Assembly (NCBI GenBank): GCA_947579665.1
Contig: OX388348.1
Coordinates: 17,918,001-17,982,000 of the forward strand
Length of the DNA stretch: 64,000 nucleotides
Direction of reading: 5' to 3'
DNA from: Sympetrum striolatum
Taxonomy: Eukaryota; Arthropoda; Insecta; Odonata; Libellulidae
This document shows positions 1 to 12,430 of the stretch, one piece after another. Positions within the stretch are counted from its first letter, which is position 1, and each line of letters starts with the position of its first letter. The notes beneath the pieces are model-generated. The model did no database searches. It was given only the letters and a program-made list of their open reading frames with translations, and was not told the DNA's origin. Position numbers and translations under genes: made by a program.

Positions 1-659
1 TGAGTATACTAACGCAAATCCTTCACCTCCTAAAAATATTCCCAAGAAAAACTACCAAATTTGTTAAAAGTATATTATACGTATTACTCTGTGTATTGCA
101 TATGCGCCATCATTAAGGTTTTCGTTTATATTTCTTAAAAATGAACATATACCACGAGGAAGAACAATTGTAATAAAATATTCAGAGGATTTGAATATTT
201 AAATACTATCCAACTTTCTTGTTACAGCATTTTTTAGAATCGTGAAATTTACGATTATTCTTCTCATACCCATATTATGGGTAAATCGCCAAAAAAAATC
301 ATGGCATGGAGTAGCGAAAAATAATAACGAAAGTTTTCTTTTGTTATCGACCTCCCCTGCTCTTTTTTAATATAAACCCACATGGGAAACAAACGCGAGA
401 ATGGACTAAACAGATTTATAGCAGCTGGAAGTCTGCTGTGTTTCAACATCGTTGTCATATGTCCCACCGGCTGCATAAGATTCAGGGAAGACTCGTTCGA
501 ATATATTGTTGCGGACTGTTCATTGAAAAATAAATATAAATTGAATATCGAATAGCTTTACCTTTGATTGATTGAATGATTTCACGAAGTCATGGAGTTT
601 TTGCAATCAATCTATTTAGGATAAATCTGTAAATTTGTAATTGTTCATAGAGCAATAGA
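1..659. other. AT-rich non-coding stretch, nothing recognised
   Basis: Short open frames only, no splice-flanked coding segment, no terminal repeats that I can see. Treated as intronic or intergenic background. Confidence 0.5.
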
Positions 660-880
660 GTAATTTCCATTTTATTCGCTTTTTTGTACATATTCTAGCT
701 TGTAGGTTAGGGCAGGTTTCTTGCACACCCCTACTTTGCGAGTGTTTTCCTGCAGTAGATTTTTGTTACAACCACTCCTTCTAAAGTATCACTATTCACC
801 TACACATAACTTACGTTCATAATATCATTTACAAAAGGGTAGATACGTAGAAGAAGAGACTTTTCAATTTCAACCTTGCA
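660..880 (+). repeat. Dispersed repeat family A, copy 1 (retroposon 3'-end-like)
   Basis: Shares an ordered series of blocks with six other places in the window: a T-rich lead, 'cacaccc..ctttgcgagtgttttcctgcag', 'ccactccttctaaa', 'attcacctacacata', and 'agaagaagagacttttcaat'. The family's best copies end in 'aataaagac' followed by a short A/T-rich tail, which suggests a non-LTR retroposon 3' end. Copy 1 is diverged and ends early. Confidence 0.6.
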
Positions 881-934
881 TAAGCAATGACCTTACTTTA
901 GTTAATACATTTTCTTTGAAAATAGCCATTTTTT

Positions 935-1605
935 ACACACAAAATATCGTAAACCTATGGCTGAATTTCAGAAATTTTCTATAATTTTCTAATGCTGTAA
1001 ACCAAAGATAACACCACTCTGAATTTATTTAAATAATAGTTAATTAAATAAGTGAGCTTTACACTCTTTTTCATGAAAAAATATTGAGGATAATATTCTG
1101 TATTCCGGGCTTTCGCCTGGTCCTTATACAAATAGGATGAGGTTGTGTATTGCTGGTTACGTGATATAGCCTTTGCGCATTGCTGTTTGCCGTACTCCAT
1201 GGGGCAAATGTCTCCTTAAGTGTCCTATCCTTCGGTAGGTTCATGTACCTCAATATTCTATATAGTATCGTAAAAATTGCTTAGATCATTTCGCATATGG
1301 ATTCCCATCGGAAATCGAACCAGGAACCGCTTTCATCGAAGCCGATCGCGTTGTCTACATGGCTATCCGGATGCCCTCAATATTCCCTATTCAATGTCAT
1401 TTCTCAATGGAATAAGCCTTATTCTATAAGGCATTGAGTTTCCTAGTTTTCCATAATATTGAGCAGATATTATAAGCAGAGATCCATGATGAGTACTGCA
1501 AACCATTTAAAGTGTAGCTGGCGTGCGTTAACATATATTTTCATCAATACCACTGCAATTGAGATCAATGGAGCAGAATCTTTACTATGCATGGCTTTAT
1601 CCATG
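935..1605 (-). repeat. Dispersed repeat family B, copy 1, with tRNA-like head
   Basis: Matches 38215-38850 over most of its length in the same orientation, roughly 80% by eye: shared blocks include 'accaaagataacaccac', 'gtgagctttacac', 'cttcggtaggttcatgt' and 'ggctatccggatgccctcaa'. On the minus strand, about 1375 down to 1295, a tRNA-like segment shows an A-box-like TAGCCATGTAGA and a B-box-like GGTTCGATTTCC, so the minus strand is probably the transcribed strand of a SINE-type element. Orientation of the rest is inferred. Confidence 0.6.
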
Positions 1606-1609
1606 ATCA

Positions 1610-1735
1610 AGTTTTCCTCTATCTCTATTCACTCACACATTGCTTAAGTTTTAATTCCATTAATGGAAGGTTAGATGGAAGAAGATACTTTTCAGTCTTA
1701 ATCTCTACTAAATAAAGACTTAATAGTCTCGAAAA
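1610..1735 (+). repeat. Dispersed repeat family A, 3' fragment
   Basis: Contains 'ctctatctctattcactcacaca', 'gttagatggaagaaga', 'acttttcagtctt' and 'aataaagac', the 3' blocks of family A, directly after the family B copy. Confidence 0.6.
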
Positions 1736-3602
1736 GAAGTGGCCATTATTCAAACAGTTACCAAAAATCTTTTTCCATACCATAGCAAATAGAATGAACC
1801 AACATTCGCGAATTATTAAGGAGGAGTAATCTTTCTCAGATGCGTCTGTTATGGGTATTTGTGCTGTGGATATTTTTGCGAAGACCTTTCGTCGGAAGTG
1901 ATAATTTGTCACTGCCAAACATCGAGAAAGAGAAATTTGCTGAAAAAAAAATATTGGCAAATCGCTCAAATATGATGGATCACGTTTAAAATACCGCACT
2001 GACCTCCTTGCCTCAATCAAATAAATGTCTTCTTGATTCCCGTCACCATCCTTCTGAAAGTAGTTCGTCTCAAATTGTGAATTGTGACTTGTGTTTGCTT
2101 ACGTATTTATGGAAGCTCGAGTCGAATGTTACACATATCGCTTATATTTATTACACTGATCTCTTTTCTATTGCAATCTGTCAAACAGTTATTGACAATG
2201 ATAGGCTAATATCAATTTGAAGTTTAAGATTAAGAAAGATGAGTTTACAAAAAATTTGCAACAATAATTTGTCATATTGAGACTTCACCTTGAGTAATTA
2301 TCCTTTACATTTCAATTGCACTTCAATTCTGCACTGTTGCATTTCTCCAAGTTGGTTTCTCTTTCCTGTCAAACTTAATTTTCATTTCTACTTATGTTAG
2401 TATTATTCCAAACCTTGTAAATATTTTGGTCTCAACGTACCAACACTATGTAACAGAGATTACACAATACAATTCTATGCAATAGCATATTACCATATAT
2501 ATTGTCTTGGGTGTTGTGTTGTATTTTTGAGTTCTGCCCTATTTATATTTTCTCGTAAATATTTTATTAGTTTTGGATGGCAAAGTCCTCAAGTACAACT
2601 TTACTCCATATTTTTAAGAGCTAAATGACTGGGGAATACTGGAAATTTACTTCAACAAACAATCTATTCTTCATTATAAGGAATTTAATTCATAGCGTGG
2701 CAAAATGAATAATTATTACGTTTCGATTGCAACTGTCGGCCATTTTCACTCATCCGTATAGTCTCTAGAACTTGATCATAATCTCATTATTCAGTACAAT
2801 ATTATAGTAATAGGTTTCATACTGATATTGTTTACTATTTTTGTTTATAGAGCTTCTATATTTTTCACTATAATTTGGATTACTATTTATAGTAATACAA
2901 TCTTCTATGCAATAATAAGTACTATATTCAACTATAAAATACGATATAAATAATAGGAAACTTCTTACTGTGTAAAGTATTACATGTATATTCTATAATT
3001 GCTATATTAGTTAAGGTTATCCATGCTCATCGCTGGATACCAAGCACTCACAAGGCACGAGACGCCTACACCGTGACTGTCGAGTCAGGTATTTCCTCCC
3101 ACGTTGTGTTATCGACTCCTTAGGCGTCACCACCTTGAGATTTCACTCCCTTAAACTCTCTCCTCGAAAGCACTCTGCCCCACACTCCACTCCCACGCGC
3201 GGTCCGGCGTCCAGAATCTCCATCCAGATGACAAAGAAGGACCAGATGCCTCACCCTCCGTTTTATTAAAGGAATGCTCGAAAAATTCCCCTTGGGAATG
3301 GACTTCAAAGGGGATTCCTCGGGCTGATATGGAAAAAGGGAAAGTCGCATGTGTATGGCTGTTAGCATAGCGAGACAAACTTGTAAACATCGAACTTGGA
3401 TCGTAACAAATATTGTACAGAGGAGAGCGTTGAAAAGTTCTCGAGATATAATATGGAAAAAATTTCAGGGGGGTAGACTCTCCGATTCTTCTGCGAGATA
3501 CGGGGCAGACTATCAACGAAACTAATTAAATTATCTGGTAGAAATTAATTCAATTGACCGTATCATTGTTAGGTGTTTGTATCTTGTATAATTGACTTAT
3601 TG
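1736..3602. other. Non-coding stretch, nothing recognised
   Basis: AT-rich except for a GC-richer patch at about 3110-3520 that holds overlapping open frames on the minus strand of 82 and 121 codons. Neither looks like a known protein, and the composition gives no support for coding. Confidence 0.4.
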
Positions 3603-3660
3603 TACACACCTGGCCAAAATTAACGCAGCACCAACGATCCTACTGGCAACCGGAAGATCT
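3603..3660 (+). repeat. Single Tc1/mariner-type terminal repeat (orphan end)
   Basis: TA followed by CACACCTGGCCAAAATTAAC and then gcagcacc. It is almost the same as the two ends of the small element at 54420-54500. I found no partner end nearby, so this is one end of a truncated or longer element. The sequence to its right (to about 3900) has open minus-strand frames that I do not recognise as transposase. Confidence 0.55.
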
Positions 3661-5726
3661 GCCAGCACAGACTTTAAATGGCAACTGTGGTCAGAGAAAA
3701 CGATGTTTCTGTGCGATAAGAATCTCGTTAAGTACCGAGCCATGAGATAAGCGCGCAAAATTGCCGATGGATATTCTAGCCGAAAGAAAATACTTTCCAT
3801 GGCGTAGTGAGGATCCTCGTAGTTCCGCGTGAGTCCAACGAAGGTTTATTACTGCAGGGACCATGAATATTCGGCTGCGGCACTGATCGAAGATTTTCAT
3901 CGCAAAGCTATTATTTAAGATGTGGTCATTGAGAAAACAAGGGTTATGGTTATGAAGAAAATATATTTACATTTAAGCGTAGACAAATTTAAGACCTATT
4001 TAGAGTTACGCTCTTCGTCTATGCGAATCAAGTATTCTAGAGATAAACTTTTAATGTTAAAAAATTGCACACGTTTCATAATCATACGCTAAATTATCCT
4101 GGTTAGCATTAGAGTCGCGGAGAAAGAATTATGTTCTCGCAACTTCTTAGAGCACCTTAAATTCAAGGTTTCCGCACAATATGTTTCACGTTTTGTTTCT
4201 TTTGATAAAATACATTATCTCATCAACAATGGCTGCGAAAACTCCTGATTGCTTAACGCATAAGAGTAATTTTAAGCAAGTTCTCGTCAGAGCCAGAATA
4301 TTTTGTAGAAAAACTTTCAACCCTTTCACAACCTTAAAAAACTATCGAATATACCTAATGGTTACCGTCTCTTACTGTTTAACTCGCAACTACTTTAATT
4401 TCTTTCAGGAAATAGTAAAGGATAAATATGGAACCATTAATTTAGTTTAAGTCCTCCCCTTTGAGTACCTTCTCTTACTATTTAATGATACTTAATTTCA
4501 TTGCTCTGCACCTTAACTTTATTAAATGGTCCTTCATGTATCGTTTTCCTCACCTGCACAGTAATATACTCTCTCTGATTCATTTTCTTCAGATACATCG
4601 TTGCTAAAGGATTCAAATGAGACTTCTATTTGCAAACAAACTGCAGTTTAACAATGCAGCTGAACATTTTGTTTTATTCTGTTCTTGTGATAGTTTTTTA
4701 TTTATTTTACATTTTTACTCGTCGATTCTTCGTTAAAATTTTACTGTTTTCCATTCCAATGTGGAGGCCCGGTGCTGTTTATGGATTTACACTAAATAAA
4801 TAAACTGTATAATTAGTTTTCTTCAAACCTCACTAGAGAAGTTTTTAGATTTATTTTTAAAACTTTTGTCCGTTTATTTTTAAAACTTTTGTCCGTTTAT
4901 TTTTGTAAAAATATTTATTGTTTTCTATTCCGTTGTAGAAGCCCAATGTTATTAAATTGCCCTAAATAAATAATTAGAACAGTAATGGTAAACTACATTG
5001 TTCCTCGTCTTACCAAGTATGCCGTATTCCCTAAGAAACGCTACGGAAGGTTAATGGCAAAAGGTTTGTGAGGATCCGACCAGACTCAACTGACTGATAA
5101 TCCTCCAAATACCTCCACGGTAATGCCTTTTAGAGAAAGAAGAGGATGGAGTTTGGTTGGATTTCATACAGCAAGCATCGCAGTCGCAGATGACTTAATA
5201 GGGCACAGAAAATATAGCGCTGAGAAAGGCAGAATGGCGTCAATTTGTTCCTTTTGCTATTTCGGGAAGATGAAATTTGTCACGGGAAACTCTCGGGACG
5301 TTATCTCCTAAATGCCCATCTTGTTCACGCCACCCTTTCTCCATTCTCATTTTCCGCTAGCAAAGTGCCTCGTAATCTCCATCCTTGTCCCTTCCTTTTG
5401 AGCCTTCTTTATCAATTTTCCCCCATTTCCTTATCATTTTCCTCGTCGTCTTCCCTCTTTCTCCAACTTACGGCCCTAATAATGTATGAGACTTAATGGA
5501 GGTCGCCGTGGACCTTCTTTCTAGACCTCTCCTTCCCTCTCATCTATCCTCACGCTTTCTTCTCTTCCTCATCAATTTCTTCTTTTCCCGTTATTCTCAC
5601 TAAAAACTCTCTTCCATTCTTCCTTGTTAATGATGTTTCTGAGTCAGTCTCTCTCTTACGCTATACTCTCGTTTCGTAGGTTTTTCCAACTAGATTAGGG
5701 CATTAAAAACTCGTGTTTTGTTTCTC
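3661..5726. other. Non-coding stretch with a short local duplication
   Basis: Mostly AT-rich, nothing coding recognised. A 23-bp phrase (taaaacttttgtccgtttattt) occurs twice back to back near 4857-4905. A pyrimidine-rich tract runs from about 5380 to 5640. Confidence 0.45.
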
Positions 5727-5734
5727 AGTTGGCG
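5727..5734. repeat. Left target-site duplication of hAT copy 1
   Basis: AGTTGGCG, repeated exactly at 8268-8275 on the far side of the element. Confidence 0.88.
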
Positions 5735-7611
5735 CAATGGCGCAGCGAGGGGGGGGTTTTAGGGGTTCAAACCCCCCCCCCCAAGAGTCAAGTCCAATGA
5801 CTAGCTGTCCTTTTTTTCTGCTGAAGAGTACAAAACCCCAATCAAGACGCAAGTCTTACAAATACACAGCTAGTGTTTGCTTGATTAATTCAGCGAATTC
5901 GCATACCCGTAAATATGGCTCCGATGTCAGCTAAGGAGATGTTTTCGGTAGCAGAGCAGAGGCCTAGTGCCGACATCGATATCAATGGGACGCTAAGATA
6001 CGAGTGTTTCGCACACAACGTTCAACGCGTGCACTTCTTAAGCCTATCCTTTAGTTAGACGACTCACACCATAAGATATGATTCCCATGAGAAAAATTCA
6101 AAAGTGCTGATTCGTTTACTCCTCGCAAAAATAAAAGGGAACATTCGAGAAGTAATTCGAAACTTACACCCTTAAAACAGATTTTAAGATTACGTTTGAG
6201 GGACAAACAGATTCATAAAAGCTCAGTTAGATCTTCTGCATGTAACTGCTTTAATGGTGTGAATGCAAAGCTTGGCTCGTGAGTAGCGCTTTTGAGAAAT
6301 TCACAGTGAACAATTCGAAGTAGAGTTTAGTTTGGATTTCATAAGTTACAGATGGACCAAAAATTGTTTTAACAGTCCGCTAATAGCTCGAGACCTTTAT
6401 TGAAAAAACGTTATTAATGGTTATGTTGTTTTTTGTGAAATGACCATTATTAGATGTATAAATTAGAATTGTCTTATGTTAGGGCAGTTATCGGAGATGA
6501 GTTTAGCAACTATTCCAAAGGTACTGTTAAGTAGACTCTTCATTATTCGTGATGATAGAAAAAATACTGATCATTATTTTATAATTACCTGTAAATTTCA
6601 TGTATATTTACGAAAATAATTCAAAACCCAAATGTCCGTAGAAATTTGAAAAAGTATTGGAGCAATACAAGATATCAGTAAAATTAATTTTCGATGATAA
6701 TATTAATAAAGTACCAATTTGGAAGCAGATCGGTCAGCTGAAAGGTATTGTACGAGTATGGTACGCGCAGATTTATCGGAACTGTAACTTGGTGACTCGA
6801 AATAAATTTCATATAGTACTGTTAAAACTATGACTTAAATTCCTCAGCTTCCTTGTCGTTGTAACCAATTTTTCTCTGGCGATAGAATCCAACGAATCTC
6901 ATGACTTATCCTGTCAACCACGTAGTCATGCAATGCCCCTTTAAAATTTCAATTCATGGAAAACTTTTGATTTCTTTGAACACGTACGTAATAAGTACGT
7001 AATACTGGGTTTGCGTCAGCTATCTACTGGTTAAAACACCTAACTATTACTTAGTCTAAATAAAATTTAAGTTGACGTCTTCATATTTTCACCTTTGTAT
7101 GTAAATCTAATTCTGCAAATTAAATTATAATATCAACTATAATCAAGAGTCCATTGTATTTTTTAATGCAGCCGAATTTTTAATGTTCGGTATGAGACAA
7201 AGTCGATTAAACACTTCGCTAATACATAAATAACGAAATCAGGCTTAATTGTAAGCTTATCAGAGAATTTCATCTGATATAAAGATTTTTGTTTCTTAGC
7301 GAGAGTAATTTTATAAACGAAGGTTGAGGTCACTCCCAAGAAAGCTCGAGTAGATGTTTCGAGCGATGCAGCTGACAAGTCACTCTTGGATATTGGATTG
7401 TTCATTTGATAATAGATAAAAATCCGAATTCTGAAACTATTCTTAGAAGTATATCGAAGGACACGTGCACATTCTATTATTCCTGCAATAATTGAAAAAG
7501 AACGAAGAACGGGATGTAGTGGTTCTGTTGTCTGCTCCAGATGCCAAGAACCCAGAAAACAGTCAAAACACAATTCGATTTGTTACCATTTTTCTTATCA
7601 TTTTGATGGTT

Positions 7612-7675
7612 TATTCTATGGTTTCTGATAGTTTCAGGGTCGATTCGCGACCCACCGGTTGGGAACCGCTGTTCT
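7612..7675 (-). repeat. Internal sequence resembling another hAT terminal repeat
   Basis: On the minus strand it reads AACAGCGGTTCCCAACCGGT followed by GGGTCGCGAATCGACC. From family knowledge, ends of the type CAGCGGTTCTCAACC-GGTGGGTCGCGACC are common in other hAT families. This suggests the element is a mosaic or carries an old nested end. The identical block sits at about 25846-25909 in copy 2. Confidence 0.4.
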
Positions 7676-7948
7676 AGACTGACGACACAACTAAAATGGA
7701 GATTCTGAGCAATCCATAGAATGATTTTGTGATTTTCTTACTTAAAACTTTTAATTCTTGGTTTTGAAACAAGAGTTATAGTTTTTGAGAACCATTTTTA
7801 TTATTTTTCAGTTTAGGTATTTACTAAATTTAAATATCCTCTTTTTATTAAAATATCTTAGTTATCAAATCTAATTAACTTTAGATTAAAAGAAGCAAAT
7901 TTACAAGGAATAGATTTATTTATACTACTACCACAGAAGAAATTGTTA

Positions 7949-7992
7949 CAGACGACCCAGGGTTTCGATGCATAACATCATCTTCAGGTGCA
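7949..7992 (-). ncRNA. Hammerhead-like hairpin in hAT copy 1
   Basis: This is the reverse-strand equivalent of the motif at 25531-25570. It has a CTGAAGA box, a 4-bp stem (GATG/CATC), a GAAAC box, a small ACC/GGT stem and a GTC site. One extra T lies between the CTGAAGA box and the stem, so it departs from the canonical hammerhead fold and self-cleavage is uncertain. Confidence 0.35.
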
Positions 7993-8267
7993 CACATATA
8001 AGAACTAGAGTCATTTCTTATAACTAGAAATCCAAACAACACTTACGATAAGTTTCCAATAGTTTACTTATATAAACTACTATTTTGGAAAGTTTAATAA
8101 GTTGACCACATAAGCGTTAAACTCCTCTTGTTTTCAATGCACTTTAAGTTTTGAAAGAATTTACATATATATTATAGTAGCGGGCATAAATATACTAGCC
8201 CCTGTAAGGTAGGCATTTTTTCGTTTTCTCGGACCCCCCCCATTGGCAAATCCTGGCTACGCCACTG

Positions 8268-8275
8268 AGTTGGCG
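8268..8275. repeat. Right target-site duplication of hAT copy 1
   Basis: AGTTGGCG, identical to 5727-5734. Confidence 0.88.
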
Positions 8276-9388
8276 TAATGGGAGTTGTAAGAGTTGCTAC
8301 TTATAGCCTCGTTTTTTTTAGATATGTTTTCTGCATTGAATTAGTGTCAGTTTCTCTGGAGGAGACAGGGGCAGGTTTATGCCATCTTTCATATATTATC
8401 ATTAACAATCATTCCCTGTTAAATAAAGCGCTTGAACTAGAATTACTCTTTGGTGATTTTTATTTATTCTGTCTTCCCAAATTTTCTTCGTGTGTTCACT
8501 GTGTTGCTTTTTTGGCTCTTCTGTCGACTTACATCTTGTCTTCCTTTCCTGTGTTGTTGTTTCAAAAATATTTTTCTTCTGCAGGCATTACTGAAGTTAA
8601 GTTCTTAATGTTGGATTAATTGAATTCATTGTTCAATCATCTCACGCATCATTCAACTTATTCATGGTTTTCTCCTGAGATAGCTTTAGAGGTACGTGTT
8701 TTGTGTTTTACCTATGCATATGATTCTTTTTTATGTTTCATAGCATAATACATGCTTTTTTTACATTAATTTTATTTTGTTTTGATATATCTATTTTTGT
8801 GCTCATTGCTACCAGATCTTGTATATATTTTTAGTGTTTACATAATAATAATGATTTTTAGAATTAAAAAATGGATTTATTAGAAGGTATGTATCAAATA
8901 TTGGTATATTATATGTCGTTATACATAGATTTTTTAGTTGAAAAACTAGATTTTCACAATCAGGTCCCCATAAGCCAAATAGATCATCAGGAAGTTACTT
9001 AGAACGATTCTAAAACTATAAAATTTCGCAAAACAAGTGTCATAAAATTATCTCGAAGAAACATTCGCTACCTAATTAGTAGGGAACTATTTACATGTGT
9101 ATGAGAAAATTACACTTAAAAATAACACAATAACGCTTTTAGCAACGTATGTGGATGAAATGGAATGAAAACAAATAGGAATAAAATTGTAGGCTAATAA
9201 TTATGGTTACCAAAATTCAAAATATCAAATTAAAATATTAATGGCCAGAATTTGAAATTATAATTTGTAAACTATATTAGCACACAATATTATAACAATT
9301 TACATAGATCAAATTTTTATGATAAATAATCATGAAAACACTCAGAATCGTAGAACTACGCTAAAGCCAATTCAAAAATATAATCTTT
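8276..9388. other. AT-rich non-coding stretch, nothing recognised
   Basis: One open frame of 113 codons begins just inside the hAT flank (8278-8619) but is F/L/S-rich, has no recognisable motif and lies in T-rich DNA. I regard it as chance. Confidence 0.5.
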
Positions 9389-9466
9389 CCAGGTGTGGGG
9401 TTCGAACTCACGCTCTCTCACGTGGTAGCCATTACTTATGTCTAGTACCTCAGACCACTCAGCCCC
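9389..9466 (-). repeat. tRNA-derived SINE head or tRNA-like relic
   Basis: On the minus strand it starts GGGGCTGAGTGGTCTGAGG (A-box-like) and ends with GAGTTCGAACCCCACACC (B-box-like GTTCGAACCCC), spaced like a type II (Leu/Ser-like) tRNA with a long variable arm. The acceptor ends do not pair properly, so a functional tRNA is unlikely. A pol III SINE head is the better reading. Confidence 0.5.
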
Positions 9467-10110
9467 TTGTGAATGGACCCCTGTTTTTAAATCATGAAAT
9501 CTCCATCCAAACGCTTAAATTCTTCGCACTCGTCCAGCACTTTTTCCGTGCCCCAACTCCTTCATGATAATTTAAACTCGACGAAGGTAATTTGGAACGA
9601 GACGTCTCTCGCCTTCGGTAAGTGCATGTTTTTGCCTCTTCCGAAAACTTGCTCGGGTTAACGGCCGGAAGTTTCTTAACTCAGGTCCGTGTTTGCCTCT
9701 CTTACATTTCAGAAATGCTACTTGAGCCCAGGGGCAGAACAGGTAACTAATGAGGCATTTCTTATGTTTTATCTTACCAGTTGCGACTTTTAATCACTAC
9801 CCTCGGTACACTACCTCAAAATTATCCTCTGATGCTTCACGTATATGTTAGGTTCTCCTAGTGAAACTTTTGGGATGTACTCCCACCTAATTTTGTTCAT
9901 GTTTCTATTTCAAACTCCATTTAGTGAATTTGTTGTCGTATATTTACTCTACGCCTTTCATCTGATCTTTATTGGTGACCATAAAATTACAATTACAATT
10001 ACAGATTACATTTGGCTATATTTTTTCATCTATAGTGATTGAGTATTTATTGATATGCATTTGAAATAAAGAAGTTTAAGTGAGATAATTGAGTTGAAGC
10101 ATATTATATT

Positions 10111-10400
10111 AAGTTAGTACTCCTAAGATGATTCCAATCTTCATCAAAAAATAAAATGAAAATAAAATGCAGGGAATGAAAACTCACCTTCAATTCTCGC
10201 AAGGTATATTCAAACGACCGCTTTTAAGCGTCTCTAATTGAGATCATATACTTAAATATAGTTAGTACTACTAAAATATTTCTATTTTACATCGAAAATT
10301 AGATGAAAGTAAATATAAGAAAGTCACACTTAACATATTCTCACAAGATATATTTAAACGACTGGTTTTGGTACTGATTAGTAATATCACATGATATTAC
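10111..10400. repeat. Diverged tandem duplication, unit about 145-150 bp
   Basis: 'gttagtactcctaagat' (10112) and 'gttagtactactaaaat' (10261) begin two arms. Each later contains a block of the type tctcrcaagrtatattyaaacgac (10195 and 10339). Similarity is moderate. Confidence 0.45.
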
Positions 10401-10599
10401 ATTCATAAACACACATTTATTTAGCAAATTGCATTTTGGGCGATTGGCTTTTATCATCTGTCAGTTCTATTCTGCAACTGTTCATTTTTATCAAAATTCA
10501 TCGTATTTTCAGTGGTTCGTACAACACTGATTTAGAACCATTGGCTCAAACAAAAGAGTATGACGTACAATAAAAAAGTATTTTGGTAGATATGAAAAC

Positions 10600-10775
10600 A
10601 AACAAGGAGGTGCTGGAGATGGTTGGGAAGGAGAGGTATTGATGTGATTCAGCTTCGACAGAGGAAATGGGTGGGTCAAATATTAAGAGGGGAGGAACTA
10701 CTAAAAAAAGTAATTGAGGGTAGTATTCAAGGGAATAAACAAATGGAAAAAAATAAAGAGGTTGATAGATAACTT
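10600..10775 (+). pseudogene. LINE ORF2 C-terminal fragment
   Basis: The plus strand around 10645-10770 reads RQRKWVGQILRGEELLKKVIEG and then QGNKQMEKNKEVDR before a stop. The pattern R+.(R/K)W(V/I)GH.LR...LL..V.EG...GKR.RGR...D is typical of the C-terminus of non-LTR retrotransposon reverse-transcriptase proteins. It is short, without upstream RT motifs, so it is a 5'-truncated relic. Related pieces occur at 29190-29345, 48290-48420, 54300-54415 and 54605-54795. Confidence 0.6.
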
Positions 10776-12227
10776 AAAAATAGATTTTTAAAATATAATT
10801 TAATTAGTTTTAGCACTCACTACCTGATAGAAATAGTAATATTATTCTTTATTATTGTTTTACACATTTGTCTTGTAAGTTCGTTAAATTTACAGGTATA
10901 ACTTTCTTAAGAACAAGTGTAAAGAACGAACATTTTTTTCCTTTTCTGTTAAACCACTTCCTTTCTTATGTTTTTTGTAAGTTCAATATTGTATCTTCAC
11001 CAGATACTCGCATTACGTTTCTTTGAGTTTGATGGTAAGCCCGAAACAGGTTATACTTATGGGGTACTTAATTTCCATTTTAATATCTATCTTTCATGTT
11101 GTTTATATTCTTTGCAAAATGGAATAAATTGACTTACATACTTTACTTACATACTTTATGTACACAGAAGAGTTATCTCCTTGCAGATGGGTATAGATAT
11201 TATTTATGAAAAATAGGTACGTTGTATCATGAGTGGTAGATATTTGTTATCGAGAACTCCTAATTGTTGTGAGGAATTAATCGTTATACTTCGTGAGATG
11301 CAAAAAACCAATCCTCGAATTTTTCAGCCTTAACAATAATCCAGTAACAGATTTTCCTACTTGTTTCCAACTTTCCCCTGCTGCTCTCCCTTACCTTCCC
11401 TACCTTGAATTCTTTCTGCTTTTTTCTTCTTAAGCAACACATTTTCCCTCGAAACTCTCCTTACATCCTCTCCATGAACTTCCTTCCCGTACACCTCTCA
11501 ACATAAAAACTTTTTTTCACCCCCTCTTTCAAAATCCCGCGTAAACATTTTTCAATTTTTCCTTCTTCCGCTCTCTCGGAATAATTTAAACGTAATGCAC
11601 TTGTTTGTTCCTTCTTTGCTCGCATTAGCCCGCTTTTACTTCGAGTTTCCGCCGGGTAGCGCCGCGCGGAACGTTATTTATTAAAACGCGAACGGAAGGT
11701 CATAAAGCCTTATAAACGAATATTATTTCCTCGTTATTCCTAAATTAAAGGCCGATTACCTGTCCGCGAAGTTTTTTCGCGAGAAAATACATCCCAAACA
11801 GCGGTTGCACTTATCAGAGTGGGCGAAGTAACTGAAGGTTGCGTAAAGATCTACAGTTATTGGGCAGTTCCACAGATAAGAATTTGAAAAGAAGTGAAAG
11901 ATAAAAGTTTTGAAGAAATTGTAATAGAAAATACTATCAAAAATTTTAAAAACATTTACGATCGTAGTAAAAATCATAGATGTAGTACAAAAAAACAAAA
12001 ATAATATGTGGTAAAGGTAATGATAGAAATACCTAAAATGAACAATAATCACATAATTAATTGAAAGCCTAAACATTATTCATCTCTTATTTTAACTTGT
12101 TTTGTGTTATTTCTCTTACGTAGATTAAGATATTTTAGAGCCAATTTCCATTATTAGGATTAGTTATGATGCTTATTAGGTCAATGTGATGTATATTATT
12201 CAAACCAGTATAACTTTAAAATTATCT
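10776..12227. other. Non-coding stretch, nothing certain
   Basis: AT-rich with a pyrimidine-rich tract at about 11370-11570 and a small GC-richer patch near 11640-11700. A phrase at 11029-11060 (gatggtaagcccgaaacagg) resembles the second half of the hammerhead-like hairpins seen elsewhere in the window, but the first box is missing. Confidence 0.4.
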
Positions 12228-12430
12228 CCTCAATCAAATCAAGTTTAGGAAGATGTATCCCGAATTTTTCACCCTTGATCATTTTTGAAACTGCTAATAC
12301 TTTCTACGAATCCAATATAAAATTCTCTTTTTCTCATTCGTAAACGTCTTCATATTCATAGCAGCCAAGGAACGGCTGCTACCAGTAAACCTCATCAGGG
12401 CTTGAGGGGTCTTATATTATAATGTCTTTA
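12228..12430. repeat. Dispersed repeat family E, copy 1, plus a short hairpin
   Basis: 12232-12350 matches 14787-14925: 'caatcaaatcaagttta(g/a)gaagat', 'tttttcac', 'caatataa(a/g)attct' and 'cttt..ctca'. It runs into a perfect 8-bp stem (tagcagcc/ggctgcta, about 12360-12382) with a 7-base loop. Confidence 0.5.

Larger units (their letters stand above)
5735..8267 (+). mobile_element. Non-autonomous hAT-type DNA transposon, copy 1
   Basis: The element is 2533 bp. Its left end reads CAATGGCGCAGCGAGG and its right end, read inward on the other strand, CAGTGGCGTAGCCAGG: imperfect terminal inverted repeats. It is flanked on both sides by the same 8 bp, AGTTGGCG (5727-5734 and 8268-8275). An 8-bp duplication and CA-starting ends are typical of the hAT superfamily. 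Open frames inside are at most 136 codons and show no DDE or dimerisation motif that I recognise, so it probably depends on transposase made elsewhere. The same element, same length, lies inverted at 25254-27786. Segments compared by eye are identical, including an 11-base C run. Confidence 0.9.

Noticed and set aside
7163..7573. 136-codon open frame in the hAT element (and its twin at 25948-26358) as a transposase
   Set aside because: No hAT catalytic or dimerisation motif. The identity of the two copies only reflects how recent the insertions are.
9389..9466. Functional tRNA gene
   Set aside because: A- and B-box-like motifs are present but the acceptor stem does not close, so a SINE or tRNA relic is the better call.
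12345..12430. Hammerhead ribozyme on the minus strand (contains CTGATGAG)
   Set aside because: The box is followed by an unpaired stretch before the hairpin, and no GAAA follows the stem in the right place.
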